A stretch of DNA of 64,000 bases from assembly GCA_963786625.1 (NCBI GenBank), contig CAWAZS010000015.1:1-64000 (forward strand). The letters run 5' to 3'. A program made the translations under genes and the position numbers. This DNA is from CAIWHR01 sp963786625 (GTDB taxonomy: Bacteria > Pseudomonadota > Gammaproteobacteria > Burkholderiales > Casimicrobiaceae). This document shows positions 47,812-58,432 of the stretch, one piece after another (positions within the stretch are counted from its first letter, which is position 1; each line of letters begins with the position of its first letter). Below the pieces are notes generated by a model. That model worked only from the letters and a program-made list of their open reading frames with translations. It was not told the origin of the DNA and did not search any database.

Positions 47812-47975
47812 CTCGATGTTGCCGGCGGCGGTCGCGAAGGACGGATCGCCTGGCAGGCTTTCGAGCGCGTCCATGGGATCACTGGCGCCGAGCCATGGGA
47901 CCTGGAGCGCAACCGCTGGCGCCTAGCCACCGGTCCGGCCGCGGGGCAAACCGACCTGCGATCTGGCAGCGATCT

Positions 47976-47991
47976 GTAAGCCAGCTGTAAG
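47976..47991. promoter_or_regulatory. GTAAG-N6-GTAAG direct repeat, possible response-regulator box
   Basis: Two GTAAG pentamers stand 11 bases apart, about one helical turn; on the other strand this is CTTAC-N6-CTTAC. OmpR-family regulators such as PmrA/QseB (CTTAA-N6-CTTAA type) bind direct repeats with this spacing. It lies about 180 bases before the lipoprotein gene and downstream of the arn operon. No adjacent promoter is clear. Confidence 0.35.
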
Positions 47992-48172
47992 CCATCCGGA
48001 ATCGGGTCTGCCGCACCATGACGGCATGAACACCGAAAACAACCTGACCAAGTGGGTTCGCGGGCCCCGGCTCAGTCCAGCCGAAGGTCGATGGCCATCG
48101 GCAGCCGATCCCGAGCAAAGCGAACTCGTGGGTGCAATCGCGGGCGCGTGCCCGCCAACAGGAGCATCTGCC

Positions 48173-48752
48173 ATGTCGAACACATTCAAACGTGCGTTGA
48201 TCGTTGGTTCGTTGACCGCGGCCGGCTTGAACGGCTGCGTGATGGTTCCGGTGGCCTCCGACGGGACGCCGATCTACCCGGGGACGGCAACGCTCTATCC
48301 GGCGATCCCGGTTCCGGTGCCGACCGTGCAAGGTCCGGGCCCGAATTATCTGGCGCCGGTTCCCGGGCGCAACGGGCGCACGGCGTCGACCGCGCCCTCG
48401 TACATGCCACCCGGCGTGGAATTGGCGGCGCCGACCGGGACCCTCGACTGCCCGCCGCATTGCAGGCGCGTCTCTACCCGTCCAACGAAGTCGCGACGGA
48501 AACCGGGCTCCTGTCCGGAACCGTCACGAACATGATGACCGGGAAGGGAGTCTTTCAGCTCAACTACCGGGGCGAGATCCTGACCGGCGAGGCGACGCGG
48601 GTTCCCGGCGACGATCGCCGCGGCGTGGCAACGCCTACGGCCAGCGCGGCACCTACATGAGTTGCGAGTACCGCATGACCACGCCCTATCAGGGCACCGG
48701 CTCCTGCAAGCTCTCCAACGGCGCGCAGTACCAGGTGCACATCGGCGGATGA
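48173..48752 (+). CDS. Predicted lipoprotein of unknown function, two frameshifts
   Basis: Signal MSNTFKRALIVGSLTAAGLN with a lipobox ending at GC (LNGC) predicts a lipoprotein. The middle is proline-rich (VPTVQGPGPNYLAPVPG). After shifts near 48455 and 48620 the C-terminal domain reads TGLLSGTVTNMMTGKGVFQL and then TYMSCEYRMTTPYQGTGSCK with SNGAQYQVHIGG at the end; the two cysteines may pair. About 192 residues. AGGAG lies eight bases before the ATG. It resembles small secreted proteins seen in other proteobacteria, but I cannot name a family. Confidence 0.65.
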
Positions 48753-48968
48753 CGGGGTCCGATCGCGGACCGCGACATCGCGGTATCGGCGAAGATCGCC
48801 GGACGCGACTGAATCTCATCCGCAACGGATCGAGCGCCGTGGCTGCAAAGTGCGATCGTCGGGCGTGCCGCGGTCGAGTCGCGGCACGCACTTTCGGGCC
48901 GAGACTTGCCGGGCGGGCGCGCTTCCCCTACGCTCGGGGAAAGCGACCGTGCCTGACCGCCTGCCGAG

Positions 48969-50996
48969 ATGACCGATCCCGCCTATCCCGACGCGCTGCC
49001 CGCGCAAACGCGGCTGCACTGGTATGTGATCGAGCGGGTCCTTGGGCAAGGCGGATTCGGGATCACCTATATCGCGCGGGACACGAACCTCGATCAGCGC
49101 GTCGCGATCAAGGAATACCTGCCCGTCGAGTTCGCGACGCGCATGCCCGACGCGACGATTCGGTCGCGGACCGAAGACCTCCGTGACCGGTATCGATGGG
49201 GGCTCGAGCGTTTCATCCAGGAGGCACGCACCCTCGCCAGATTCGACCATCCGAGCATCGTTCGGGTGCAATCGGTATTCGAGTTCAACAACACGGCGTA
49301 CATGGTGATGCGCTTCGAGGAGGGCACGAACCTCGCCGCGCTGCTCGATCGGCGTGGCACGCTGCCCGAGGACGAGCTGCTGCGCATTCTCCTGCCGATC
49401 CTGGACGGCCTGGATCTGGTCCACAACGCCGGGTTCATCCATCGCGACATCAAGCCGGACAACATCCACATCGGCGACGATGGCCGCCCGGTGCTGCTGG
49501 ATTTCGGGTCGGCGCGCCAGGCGTTCGGCAATGCCCACACGCTGACGATCCTCGTCGCGCCGGGGTATGCGCCGTTCGAGCAGTACTACAGCGATTCCGG
49601 CAACCAGGGACCGTGGACCGACATCTACGGGCTCGGGGCCACGTGCTATCGCGCCATCGCCGGCCGGTCGCCGCTCGACGCCGTCTCGCGCAGCAAGGGG
49701 ATCCTCGGCAGCACGCAGGACGTCCTGGTGCCGGCGACGGTGATCGGGGCGGGCCGGTATACGGGCCGCTTTCTCGCCGCGATCGATCACGCGCTGGAGT
49801 TCGCGGAGAAGGACCGGCCGCAATCGATCGACGTGTGGCGGCAGGAACTGATCGGCGAGCGATCGGTCGACGCACGCCAGCGGTCGCCGCGACGGCGTCC
49901 CTGCGTGAGGCAACGCCTGCCGCTCGAGCTGCGACGCGATCGGATGTCCCGATCGTGCCGCCTGCTGGAGCCGCGCACGGCAGGCCGCCTCCCGCCGCCG
50001 TTCCCCGCCCCGCGGCCCCGGAGGCAGGCCGCTCGCGCGTATCGTCCGCGCCGCGGCGTGCGATCGCGGTGGCGTTGGCGGTAGCAGTCCTGATCGTCGG
50101 CATTGCGGCTTATGTTGTTTCCACCGAGCGGACAAACGAGGCGCGCACCACGATCGCGGCATTGGAGAGGCAGATCCAGGACAAGGACCTGGCGGATGCC
50201 GCGCACCAGCGCGCGGCACAGCAGAAGCTCGAGGAAGAAGCACGCCAGCGTCGGCGAACAGGAACGGCAGGCCCAGGCCGCGCAGGAGAAGAGCCAGACC
50301 GCGGCCGAGGCCGCGGCCAAGCGCAACGTTGCCGAACGCGGCAAGACCGAGCGCACGCCCGCCGCGAGTCCGCGCGTCACGGAAACGAAACGCCCCGACG
50401 AACCGGCGCGCCCGCCGGCGCAGGCGCCCCGGGCCGCGCCGACCATCGTTGCCCCTGCGCCACCCGCACCCGCGCCGGTCGTCGAGTCGGCTGTATTACC
50501 CGCGGCGGGAGCCGCGCCGCAAGCCGCTGCACCTCAGCCGGAGCCGGCGAGGTCGCCACCTGCGAGAACGCCGGCGGAACAGCTTGCCGATGCGGATCGC
50601 GCCACCGAAGCGAAACGCTACGCCGATGCGCTTGCGATCCTCCGGCCGCTCGCCGATGCGGGCAACGCGCGGGCGCAGACCCGACTGGGTGATGCGTACT
50701 TGCAGGGGCAAGGGATTCCGCGCGACGACGCCGCGGCGGGGAGATGGTACGAGAAGGCGGCGCTGCAAGGCGAAACCGGCGCGCAGGTCAAGCTCGCAGC
50801 CATGTACGTGAGCGGCAATGGCGTGCTGCACAACAACAACCTCGCCTACGTCTGGTACGGGACCGCGGCGCGCCTCGGCTCCGGTCCGGCCAAGGCCGAG
50901 CAGGAGAAGATCGGGGCGCTGCTGCAGCCGGCGGAGCGGGCGCAGGCGGACAAGCTCATCGAGAGCGCCGCGGCGCGCATGGCGAAGCGTCCGTGA
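48969..50996 (+). CDS. Membrane Ser/Thr protein kinase with C-terminal Sel1 repeats, two frameshifts
   Basis: About 676 residues. A Hanks-type kinase domain fills residues 17-290: P-loop VLGQGGFGITYIARDTN, VAIKEYLP with the ATP lysine, catalytic HRDIKPDNIHIG and LLDFGSARQ, then VAPGYAPFEQYY. After a shift near 49860 comes a proline/alanine linker and a membrane helix (IAVALAVAVLIVGIAAYVVS), then a coiled coil (RTTIAALERQIQDKDL), a second shift near 50245, and Sel1-type repeats (RLGDAYLQGQGIPRDDAAAG; LAAMYVSGNGVLHNNN). Kinase inside, Sel1 outside is the likely topology. Substrate unknown; a lipoprotein gene follows and a BTAD regulator is convergent. Confidence 0.85.
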
Positions 50997-51045
50997 ACAC
51001 CAAGTCGGCGATCGGCGACAGCGCCGCGCAACGGGAGATCGGAAT

Positions 51046-51720
51046 CGTGAGAACGCGGCTTTCGGGAGACGTCGCGAAGCGCATTTGGGTCGGGCTTTGG
51101 CTCATCGCAACGATCGCCCTCGGCGGTTGCGTGAGCCAGGAAACCAAGCGCGACGCGATCAACGACATCAACCGCGCCTTCAAGGAGGAGTACGAGGCGA
51201 TACTCGCCCGCAGCGGCACCCGCTTCGTGAGCGCTCGGGCGGGCGAGACCTTCGACGCGACGGCGGCGGCCCTCGTGAGCCTGGGCATGGAAATTCGGCA
51301 GGAGTCCCGCGGCCTCGGCTTCATCAACGCCGACGCGGCCGCGCCGCTGCCGCTCAGCCGCGGCGAGTGGGATCGCGCGGTACGGCCGACCTGCCGCGCG
51401 CACGCGAACTCCTGCGGCGGCATGTCGGATTGCTGGCCGAATTCTTCAACTTCGAGCCCGAGGGCCTCGACACGGTGATCACGGCCACGATCATCGAGGC
51501 CCGCGGCGGCTCCGAGGTGTCGCTGACGATGCGCCTGCGCGAGGTCGCGCCGCCGAAGTCGGGGCTGCCGCGCCGCGAGTATCCGCCGCCGTCGGCGCTG
51601 CAGGCAGGAATCGACAAGATCTGGAGCGCGCTGGAGCGCGAGCTCGGGGCGAAAGGGCGACGGTCGGACGGCGTCGGCGATCCGTCGGTCGTCACGGCAA
51701 CGCGATCGGATCCTCGGTAG
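51046..51720 (+). CDS. Predicted lipoprotein downstream of the kinase, one frameshift
   Basis: Starts at GTG with GGGAG about ten bases upstream; signal IWVGLWLIATIALGGC shows a clear lipobox. The mature part includes RDAINDINRAFKEEYEAILA and ATAAALVSLGMEIRQESRGL; after a shift near 51385, DTVITATIIEARGGSEVSLT and ALQAGIDKIWSALERELGAK. About 225 residues; no family named, but the pattern of small alpha/beta domain suits a periplasmic lipoprotein. A GTG at 50994 overlapping the kinase stop is an alternative start. Its last 29 bases overlap the end of the convergent regulator gene. Confidence 0.65.
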   Translation, partial: RENAAFGRRREAHLGRALAHRNDRPRRLREPGNQARRDQRHQPRLQGGVRGDTRPQRHPLRERSGGRDLRRDGGGPREPGHGNSAGVPRPRLHQRRRGRAAAAQPRRVGSRGTADLPRARELLRRHVGLLAEFFNFEPEGLDTVITATIIEARGGSEVSLTMRLREVAPPKSGLPRREYPPPSALQAGIDKIWSALERELGAKGRRSDGVGDPSVVTATRSDPR

Positions 51721-54700
51721 ACCGGAGGCTCGCGTACAACGCCTGTGTTTCGGGCGACGGCATCGTTCGCATCCGCGTCGCGAGCACGGTGCGCAGGCGT
51801 TCGTAGGTCGCGATGGCGTCGCCCGGCTTGCCGCTACGCTGGAAGCAGAGCATCAGCTGGCGGTAGAGCGGCTCGCACAGCTCGTCGACCTCGATGCATC
51901 GCAGGTAGCCGTCCGCCGCGGCCCCCGGCGAACCCGCCTCTTCCCAGCCTCGCGCGAGACGGGCGAGAAAGCGCAGCAGGCGGGCGCGGATCTGTTCGCG
52001 GCACGCGATGTATGCCGGTTGTTCCGATTCGTCCGGCAGAAACGGCCCGCGGTAAAGCGCGAGCGCCTTTTCGGCGAATTCCCCGAGCACGGGTTCGGCT
52101 GCGCCGGGGCCGGCCACGCGAAGGGCCGCGTCGAACTCGTCGAGCAGCGATTCCAGCGCCCAGGTGTCCACCCAGACCCGCGCCTTGTTGAGCGACAGCC
52201 GCCCATCGCGCAGCACCACCGCCTCGTCGTCATCGAGCAACCGCCGCAGCCGGTGAAGCGTCGCGGTGAACGACTTGTGCGCGAAATCGGCCTCCATGTG
52301 CGGCCACAGCGCGTCGGCAAGCTGGTCCGCGCGCACGTTGTGCCGGCCGAGCGCGACCAGGACCTTGAGCAGCTCCATCGGACGGCCGGGACCCTTGCCG
52401 GAAAACTCGACGATCGTCTCGCCGCGCAGCAGCTGGAAACCGCCGAAGGTCGCGATCCGGATCGGCCACGGCCAGCGCGGGACGCAAAGCGGCGGAACGC
52501 TGCGGCGCGAGCTTGCCGGTGCGCACCAGAGCGCGCGCAAACTCGGGTTCGACGTCCGCCTCCAGGGCGGCGACACAGAGTTCCGCCAGCTCCTGCGGGC
52601 GCCAATGCGGTGCGTGGAGGAATCCGTGCTCGCGCCCGAGCCGGAAACCGGCACGGAGGCGCATCGAGCATCGCCTGCTCGTCCCGCCTCTCGCGCGCCA
52701 CGCAGGCCGCGCGAAGCCTGATGTTGAAGTCGAGCCACGGACAATGCAGACGTGCGGCGAGAGCCTCGACGTCGCGCAGCTGCGCCTCGCCGCCGCGGCG
52801 ATCCGCGCCGGCGATCTGCAGGTCGGCAAGCGCGAGTCGCGCGAGGCACTCGAACCAGGGAATGCCGGTCTCGACGGCGACGGCGAGCGCCATCCTGGCT
52901 TCGCGATGGGCGGTCACCGTTTCACCGTCGAGCGCAGCGAGCCAGCCGCGCAGATAGTGGATGCAGGCGCGGTCTCCACGGCGAAGGCGCGGGCCTTCCG
53001 CCTCGAGCCGCTGCAACTCGCTGCGGGCCTCGGCGCGATCGCCGCTGTAGAGGCTCGCCATCGCGGCGATGACGCGCAGCCACCCATCGTACGCGTGGAT
53101 GCCCTCGGACCGGGCCAACGCCAGCCCGCTCTGCGCGACGCGCAACGCACCGGCCGCATGGCCGCCGATCAGATGACGCAGGCCGTCGGCAATCGCGAGC
53201 GCGAGGACCTCGTTCGACGGGCGGTCGGTCGGCGCCGACGCGCATTTCTTCCAGGATGGCATCGGCGCCGGCGAGATCGCCGCGGACCAGCATCGCCACC
53301 GCGGACACCAGCGCAAACGCCAGCCGGCAGGACTGCGCCGCCGGCTGCCCGGCCGTGGTCGTCGACAGCGCGGTCGCAGCCCGATCCAGCCACGCCCCGA
53401 GACGCGGGCTCCCGGCATCGCGAAACAGCATGGCGCGGATCAGCGTCAGTCGCGGGCGCCGGATGGGTCCGCGCGCGCGACGCGGGACCGTCCGGTTCGA
53501 GCAGCGCGCCGAGCGCCCGCGATCCACGGCTCGAGCGGCGTGACGTCGTCGAACTCGAGGATCACCGCATCGATGATGCCGCAGCAACTTTGCACCATTC
53601 CCTCGGCGTCGTCGGCGCGGCGGAACCCTTCGTATGCCCGCTCGTAGAGCTGCCGGGCCGCCCGGGGGCTCGCGTGGGCGCGTGCCGCGGCGCAGATGCG
53701 CAGCAGACGCGGATCGGCGTCGATCATCTCGCGCGGCAGCACGTCGAGCCAGCCGGCGAGCGTCTCGCTGCGCCCCTGCGCGAGGATCGCATCGGCCTCG
53801 TCCAGCGCGATCGGCGCCACCTCGCTCCAGTGGCCGGCCTCGACCAGCAGGGCGATCGCATCCTCGGTCTGGCCCGCGTCACGCAGCAACAGTGCGGCGC
53901 GCTGGAGCGACGCGCCGCTGACGGCCTCGGGCAGCGATTGGGCGGCGCGGTTGCGCAGGAATTCGCGCAGCAGCGGATGCAGCTGGTAGAGGCGGCCCGC
54001 CTCAGACGGCACCTCGCGCACGAAGTAGTCGTTCAGCGCCAGGTTGACGAGCAATCGACCCGCCTTGGGTTCGCCGGAAAGCGCCTCGGCCACCTTGACG
54101 GTCATTCGCGGCAGACAGGCGATCCGCAACAGGAATTCGCGCGTTTCCGGATCGAAGCGATCGAAGATCTCGCCGGCAAGGTAGTCGAAGATCACTTGCG
54201 GCGCGGCACCGCCGGGCAGATCGACGATGCGGCCGGAGAAGCGCGAGTGCTCGAGCATCAGGACGAGGCCGGCCACCCAGCCCTGCGTCCGCTCGTGCAG
54301 CTTGGCCGCCGCCTCGACCGAGACGGTCTGTCCGCGCGCGGCCGCGATCGCGACGATCTCGTCGCACGAGACCGAAAGCTCGGCGCCGGTCACGTAGCAC
54401 ATTCCCCCCGTGGCCCGCAGTCGCGCGAGCGCGGCTGGCGGCTCGGTGCGACTGGTCACGATCACGCAGCAACCTTTCGGCACCTGCGAAAAGCCGGTCT
54501 CGAGCGCCGCCGGCAGCGCGCTCTCGGCAGGGACCGCCTGCAGGTTGTCGAGCACGAGCGCAAGCGGCTGCGCCGTGTGCGCGAAGAGCTGCCGGAAGAA
54601 GCTGCGCGCAAACGAGGGAACGTCGTCAGCGTGCTGCGGCGAGAACACGGGCAGGTCGCGGGCCCGTGCACCGAGGACCTTCACCGCCGCGTGGCGAAGG

Positions 54701-54951
54701 TAGTGAAAGAAGCTGGCCGGATCCGCGTCGTCGGCGTCGAGCTGATACCAGACGGACTGCAGATGGCGCGCCTTCAGGTACGTGGCGGCCAACGTCGTCT
54801 TGCCGGATCCCGGCGGTCCGGAGATCCACACGACCGACCGGCCGGGCGTCCCGTCGAGCGATGCGAACAGCGCTACCCTGTCGACAACCGAGCCCATGGT
54901 CGGTTGCGTCGTTTTCGCGAATGCCGTGCTGGAGCGGCCCGCCTCGACCAC
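51692..54951 (-). CDS. Large ATPase-TPR-BTAD transcriptional regulator, several frameshifts
   Basis: About 1,086 residues, MalT/AfsR-like. Start chosen at the GTG at 54951 with GGAGAGGA eight bases before it; an ATG at 55047 lacks such a site. N-terminal ATPase: TTQPTMGSVVDRVALFASLD, Walker A ISGPPGSGKTTLAATYL, Walker B LALVLDNLQAV, then a winged helix (YQLHPLLREFLRNRAAQ). A long TPR-like region follows (SGDRAEARSELQRLEAEGPR). The C-terminus has an OmpR-like DNA-binding domain (RIATFGGFQLLRGETIVEFS; HKSFTATLHRLRRLLDDDEA) and a BTAD domain (RCIEVDELCEPLYRQLMLCF). Shifts near 53470, 53240, 52660 and 52490. Such proteins are ligand- or nucleotide-switched activators. Confidence 0.82.
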
Positions 54952-55187
54952 TTCGTCCTCTCCTTCCCACGGCGATCTTCTCACGCTCTTCGCTCCGCTC
55001 CAAAGCGTTCCCGCGTCGCACGCGCTGCGGGCGGGCGCCGGCGCCATCAGCGCATTCTGGGCGGAGCGTGATTACGGATGGCTTACGAGTTCGACTGCCG
55101 AGGCGGAAGTTCCGGCCGCGGTCACGGCGCGCCGAATCTCCTTTTCACCACAACCGCTGCTGTTCCGGAGCCGGGAACCACCATTGC

Positions 55188-55217
55188 TTGTGTTCGCCGC
55201 GGATCGGACGCTAGGAT
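55188..55217 (+). promoter_or_regulatory. Candidate promoter for the PhoH-family gene
   Basis: TTGTGT (55188-55193) and TAGGAT (55212-55217) are spaced by 18 bases; transcription would begin near 55224, about 50 bases before the ATG. The 320-base gap from 54952 to 55272 is divergent between the regulator and this gene; no clear promoter for the regulator was found in it. Confidence 0.45.
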
Positions 55218-55272
55218 TGTCTCGAAGCAGTCCGCCGAATCGCCACCGCAACCGCCGCTGCCAAGGAGGCAC

Positions 55273-56757
55273 ATGGTCGAGCGCAAGACCCGTCCCGCGC
55301 CCTTAACCCTCGTTGCCCGCAAGTCCGCCAAACCCGCCGGCAAGCCCGGCCCGGCCGCCCGCCCCGCCCCTTCCAGCAAGCTGTTCGTGCTCGACACCAA
55401 TGTGCTGATGCACGACCCCACGAGCCTGTTCCGTTTCGAAGAGCACGACATCTACCTGCCGATCCTCACGCTCGAGGAGCTCGACAACAACAAGAAGGGC
55501 ATCACCGAGGTGGCGCGCAATGCGCGTCAGGCATCGCGCTTCCTCGACGAGCTGGTCACATCGATCCCCGACGGCATCGTCGAAGGCATCCCCCTGTCCG
55601 GCAAGTCCGGCGGCGCGGCCACCGGCAAGCTGTTCCTGCAGACCGAGGTGATCACGACGGTGCTGCCGGCCTCGCTCGCCAACGGCAAGGCGGACAATCA
55701 GATCCTCGCCGTCGTCATGCATCTGCAGCAGATGCACACGAAGCGCCACGTGATCCTGGTGTCGAAGGACATCAACATGCGGATCAAGGCGCGCGCGCTG
55801 GGGATCGCCGCCGAGGACTACTTCAACGACAAGGTGCTGGAGGACACCGACCTCCTGTACAGCGGGATGCGCGATCTCCCCGCCGATTTCTGGGAGCGCC
55901 ACGGCAAGGGCATGGAGTCGTGGCAGCAGAGCGGCCACACGTATTACCGGATCACCGGCCCGCTGGTGTCCTCGCTCCTCGTGAACGAATTCGTCTACCA
56001 GGAGAAGCCCGGCGAGGCGCCGCTCTACGCGCTGGTCAAGGAGATCTCCGGACGCACCGCGGTGCTGCAGACGCTCAAGGACTACACGCACCAGAAGAAC
56101 AACGTCTGGGGCATCACCGCGCGCAACCGCGAGCAGAACTTCGCGCTCAACCTGCTGATGAATCCGGACGTGGACTTCGTGACGCTCCTCGGCCAGGCGG
56201 GCACCGGCAAGACGCTGCTGACGCTCGCGGCGGGGCTCATGCTGACGCTCGAGTTCAAGGTCTACTCGGAGATCATCATGACGCGCGTCACGGTGCCGGT
56301 CGGCGAGGACATCGGTTTTCTTCCCGGCACCGAGGAGGAGAAGATGAACCCGTGGATGGGCGCGCTGGAGGACAACCTCGACGTGCTGAACAAGACCGAC
56401 GATGACGCCGGCGAGTGGGGCCGCGCCGCGACGCGCGACCTGATCCGATCGCGGATCAAGGTCAAGAGCCTGAACTTCATGCGCGGCCGCACGTTCATCA
56501 ACAAGTTCCTGATCATCGACGAGGCGCAGAACCTGACGCCGAAGCAGATGAAGACGATGGTCACGCGCGCCGGACCGGGCACCAAGGTCGTCTGCCTCGG
56601 CAACATCGCGCAGATCGACACGCCGTACCTCACCGAGGGCAGCTCCGGGATCACCTACGTCGTCGACCGCTTCAAGGGCTGGGCGCACTCGGGCCACGTG
56701 ACGCTGCAGCGCGGCGAGCGATCGCGGCTCGCCGACCACGCCGCGGAGATCCTCTAG
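55273..56757 (+). CDS. phoH: PIN-PhoH family ATPase
   Basis: Fusion of an N-terminal PIN nuclease-like domain and a C-terminal PhoH ATPase domain, presumably an RNA helicase/nuclease. Intact, 494 residues from MVERKTRPAPLTLVARKSAK. PIN: LFVLDTNVLMHDPTSLFRFE and LPILTLEELDNNKKG with acidic residues, closing with VILVSKDINMRIKA. PhoH: Walker A LLGQAGTGKTLLTLAAGL near residue 310, IIMTRVTVPVGEDIGFLPGT and Walker B FLIIDEAQNLTPKQMKTM. A strong AAGGAGG lies four bases before the ATG. Confidence 0.93.
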   Translation: MVERKTRPAPLTLVARKSAKPAGKPGPAARPAPSSKLFVLDTNVLMHDPTSLFRFEEHDIYLPILTLEELDNNKKGITEVARNARQASRFLDELVTSIPDGIVEGIPLSGKSGGAATGKLFLQTEVITTVLPASLANGKADNQILAVVMHLQQMHTKRHVILVSKDINMRIKARALGIAAEDYFNDKVLEDTDLLYSGMRDLPADFWERHGKGMESWQQSGHTYYRITGPLVSSLLVNEFVYQEKPGEAPLYALVKEISGRTAVLQTLKDYTHQKNNVWGITARNREQNFALNLLMNPDVDFVTLLGQAGTGKTLLTLAAGLMLTLEFKVYSEIIMTRVTVPVGEDIGFLPGTEEEKMNPWMGALEDNLDVLNKTDDDAGEWGRAATRDLIRSRIKVKSLNFMRGRTFINKFLIIDEAQNLTPKQMKTMVTRAGPGTKVVCLGNIAQIDTPYLTEGSSGITYVVDRFKGWAHSGHVTLQRGERSRLADHAAEIL

Positions 56758-56799
56758 GCTGTCGCAGCGTCCGCGCGCAGGCGCGCGCGGCCCGCCCGG

Positions 56800-58421
56800 T
56801 CAGGACAGCAGCGCGGCCGAATCCGTCACGCGGAAGCCGAGGGCGTTGGCGACGAGCGCAACGAGGCGCTCGTAGGCATGATGCAAGGTGCCGTCGACCT
56901 GACCCGCCTCGCGCTCGAAGTCGAGCATCTCGTCGGCGAGGGACGCGAGCGGCGCCAGCGCCTCCGCGCGCGCCCAGAACATGGTGCCGGCCGGAAAGAC
57001 GCCGTCGACGGCACGGTCGATCCCGAGCCGCTTCAGCGCCGTGACGACGAGATCGGTCGTCGCGCACTTCCATTTCACCTGGTCGTACAACTGGCCGGGC
57101 GCGGCGACGAGCCCGACGTCCGGCGCTGCGTCGAGCGCTCTCAGCAGCATTCGCGGCATGGCCGGCGGAACCGAGCAGCCCGGCGAGCGCGCTGCGCCGC
57201 CAGGCGTCCCCGCCGCCGAACGGCGCCATGTCCGGATCGACGATGTGCACGGATTTCTTGGCGTGCAGCTTCAGGACGTAGCTGTAGGCCTGCGGACCCG
57301 CCGCGCGCAGCCACATCAGGAACGGAAGCACATCGCGGCCGAGATTCTGAACGCCGAACACTTCGGCCTGCGCAAACCGGCGCCGTACCATCCGCTGCGT
57401 CGCGCTCAGCAACCGATACGGACAGCTGACGAACAGGTCGAAGGCCTCGGGCAGCATCGCGATCGCGTCGGCCATCTCGCCCCACAGATCCGGGTAATAG
57501 AGATGGACGACGACCGCGATCCGCGCCCGCGGCGCGATTCGCGGCCCGAGCCCGGCGACGCGGCCGATCGTCGCGCTGGGGCGGTGCGCCCGCGCCAGCA
57601 TCTGCGCCAGAGCGTCGAGCGCATCGACCTGCGCGCGGTCGGCCGGCGAGAACGCGGCGCGCAGCGCCCAGAACGGAACGCCGTGGTGGACCCGGTTGCG
57701 GACGAAGCGACGGGCGGTGTCGACCGCATAGCCGGTCCCGAGCGGCGAAATCCCGCTCACCCGGACTGCGCCATCGTACGAGATCGGCATCGCGCAGCGG
57801 CGACCACAGCACGCTCGGCACGACCATCGTGTCGCCGCCGTGCCGTTTGGCGAGGTCGAGCGCGAGCGTCGAGTACTCGTGCCGGCGTGCCCGGTCCGGT
57901 GCACCCTCCCGAGCGGGGCCGAACGGAGGCCAGTCGAGAGCGAAATCCAGGGCCGCCGGCGTCGCGAGGTGCGGAGATGCGCGTCGCAGCCATCCGACAC
58001 GGGCAGCCCGCCCCGACGGGGCCAGCGCCCGCCGGATGGCCGGGAGCGCGTCGAGCTCGCGGCCGCTGCCGCCCGTCGCCGCGACTGCATACCGGATGCC
58101 GTCGAACTCGCACAGGACGCCGGCCGTGGCCAGAGCGTGCAGCGATTCTGGAAGCGTCGATTGCGTCCATGCGCTTGAAGCTCGCGGATCGTCGAGCCGG
58201 ATCAGCGGAAGCGCGCGGATGCGGCGCCGTGCGAGCAGCTCCACGACGCGGGCCACGGCGCGCCCGGCAACCGCGTCCCATGGAACGACGATGCCCATCG
58301 CCGTCCCTCCGACGCGGGCCGCGAGCGTGTCGAGCGCGGCGATGCGCTCGTCGAGCGTGGTCGCGCCTGGCGCCTCCCAGGCCAGGACGACGGGCTCTCT
58401 GCCGCCTCGATCCATCGCCAT
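56800..58421 (-). CDS. Rhamnan synthesis F (RgpF)-like glycan protein, two frameshifts
   Basis: About 540 residues. N-terminal half begins MAMDRGGREPVVLAWEAPG and includes REGAPDRARRHEYSTLALDL. The C-terminal half matches the RgpF family: IAVVVHLYYPDLWGEMADAI, VFGVQNLGRDVLPFLMWLR, YSYVLKLHAKKSVHIVDPDM and VFPAGTMFWARAEALAPLAS. Frames change near 57785 and 57170. RgpF-type proteins help build cell-surface rhamnose-containing glycans; the exact linkage is unknown. It starts 12 bases after the SEC-C gene, the last of a three-gene set. Confidence 0.8.
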
Positions 58422-58432
58422 GCGGCGCGGGC

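Noticed and set aside
52513..55071. 852-codon plus-strand open frame opposite the BTAD regulator
   Set aside because: Shadow frame of the minus-strand regulator; no recognisable domain.
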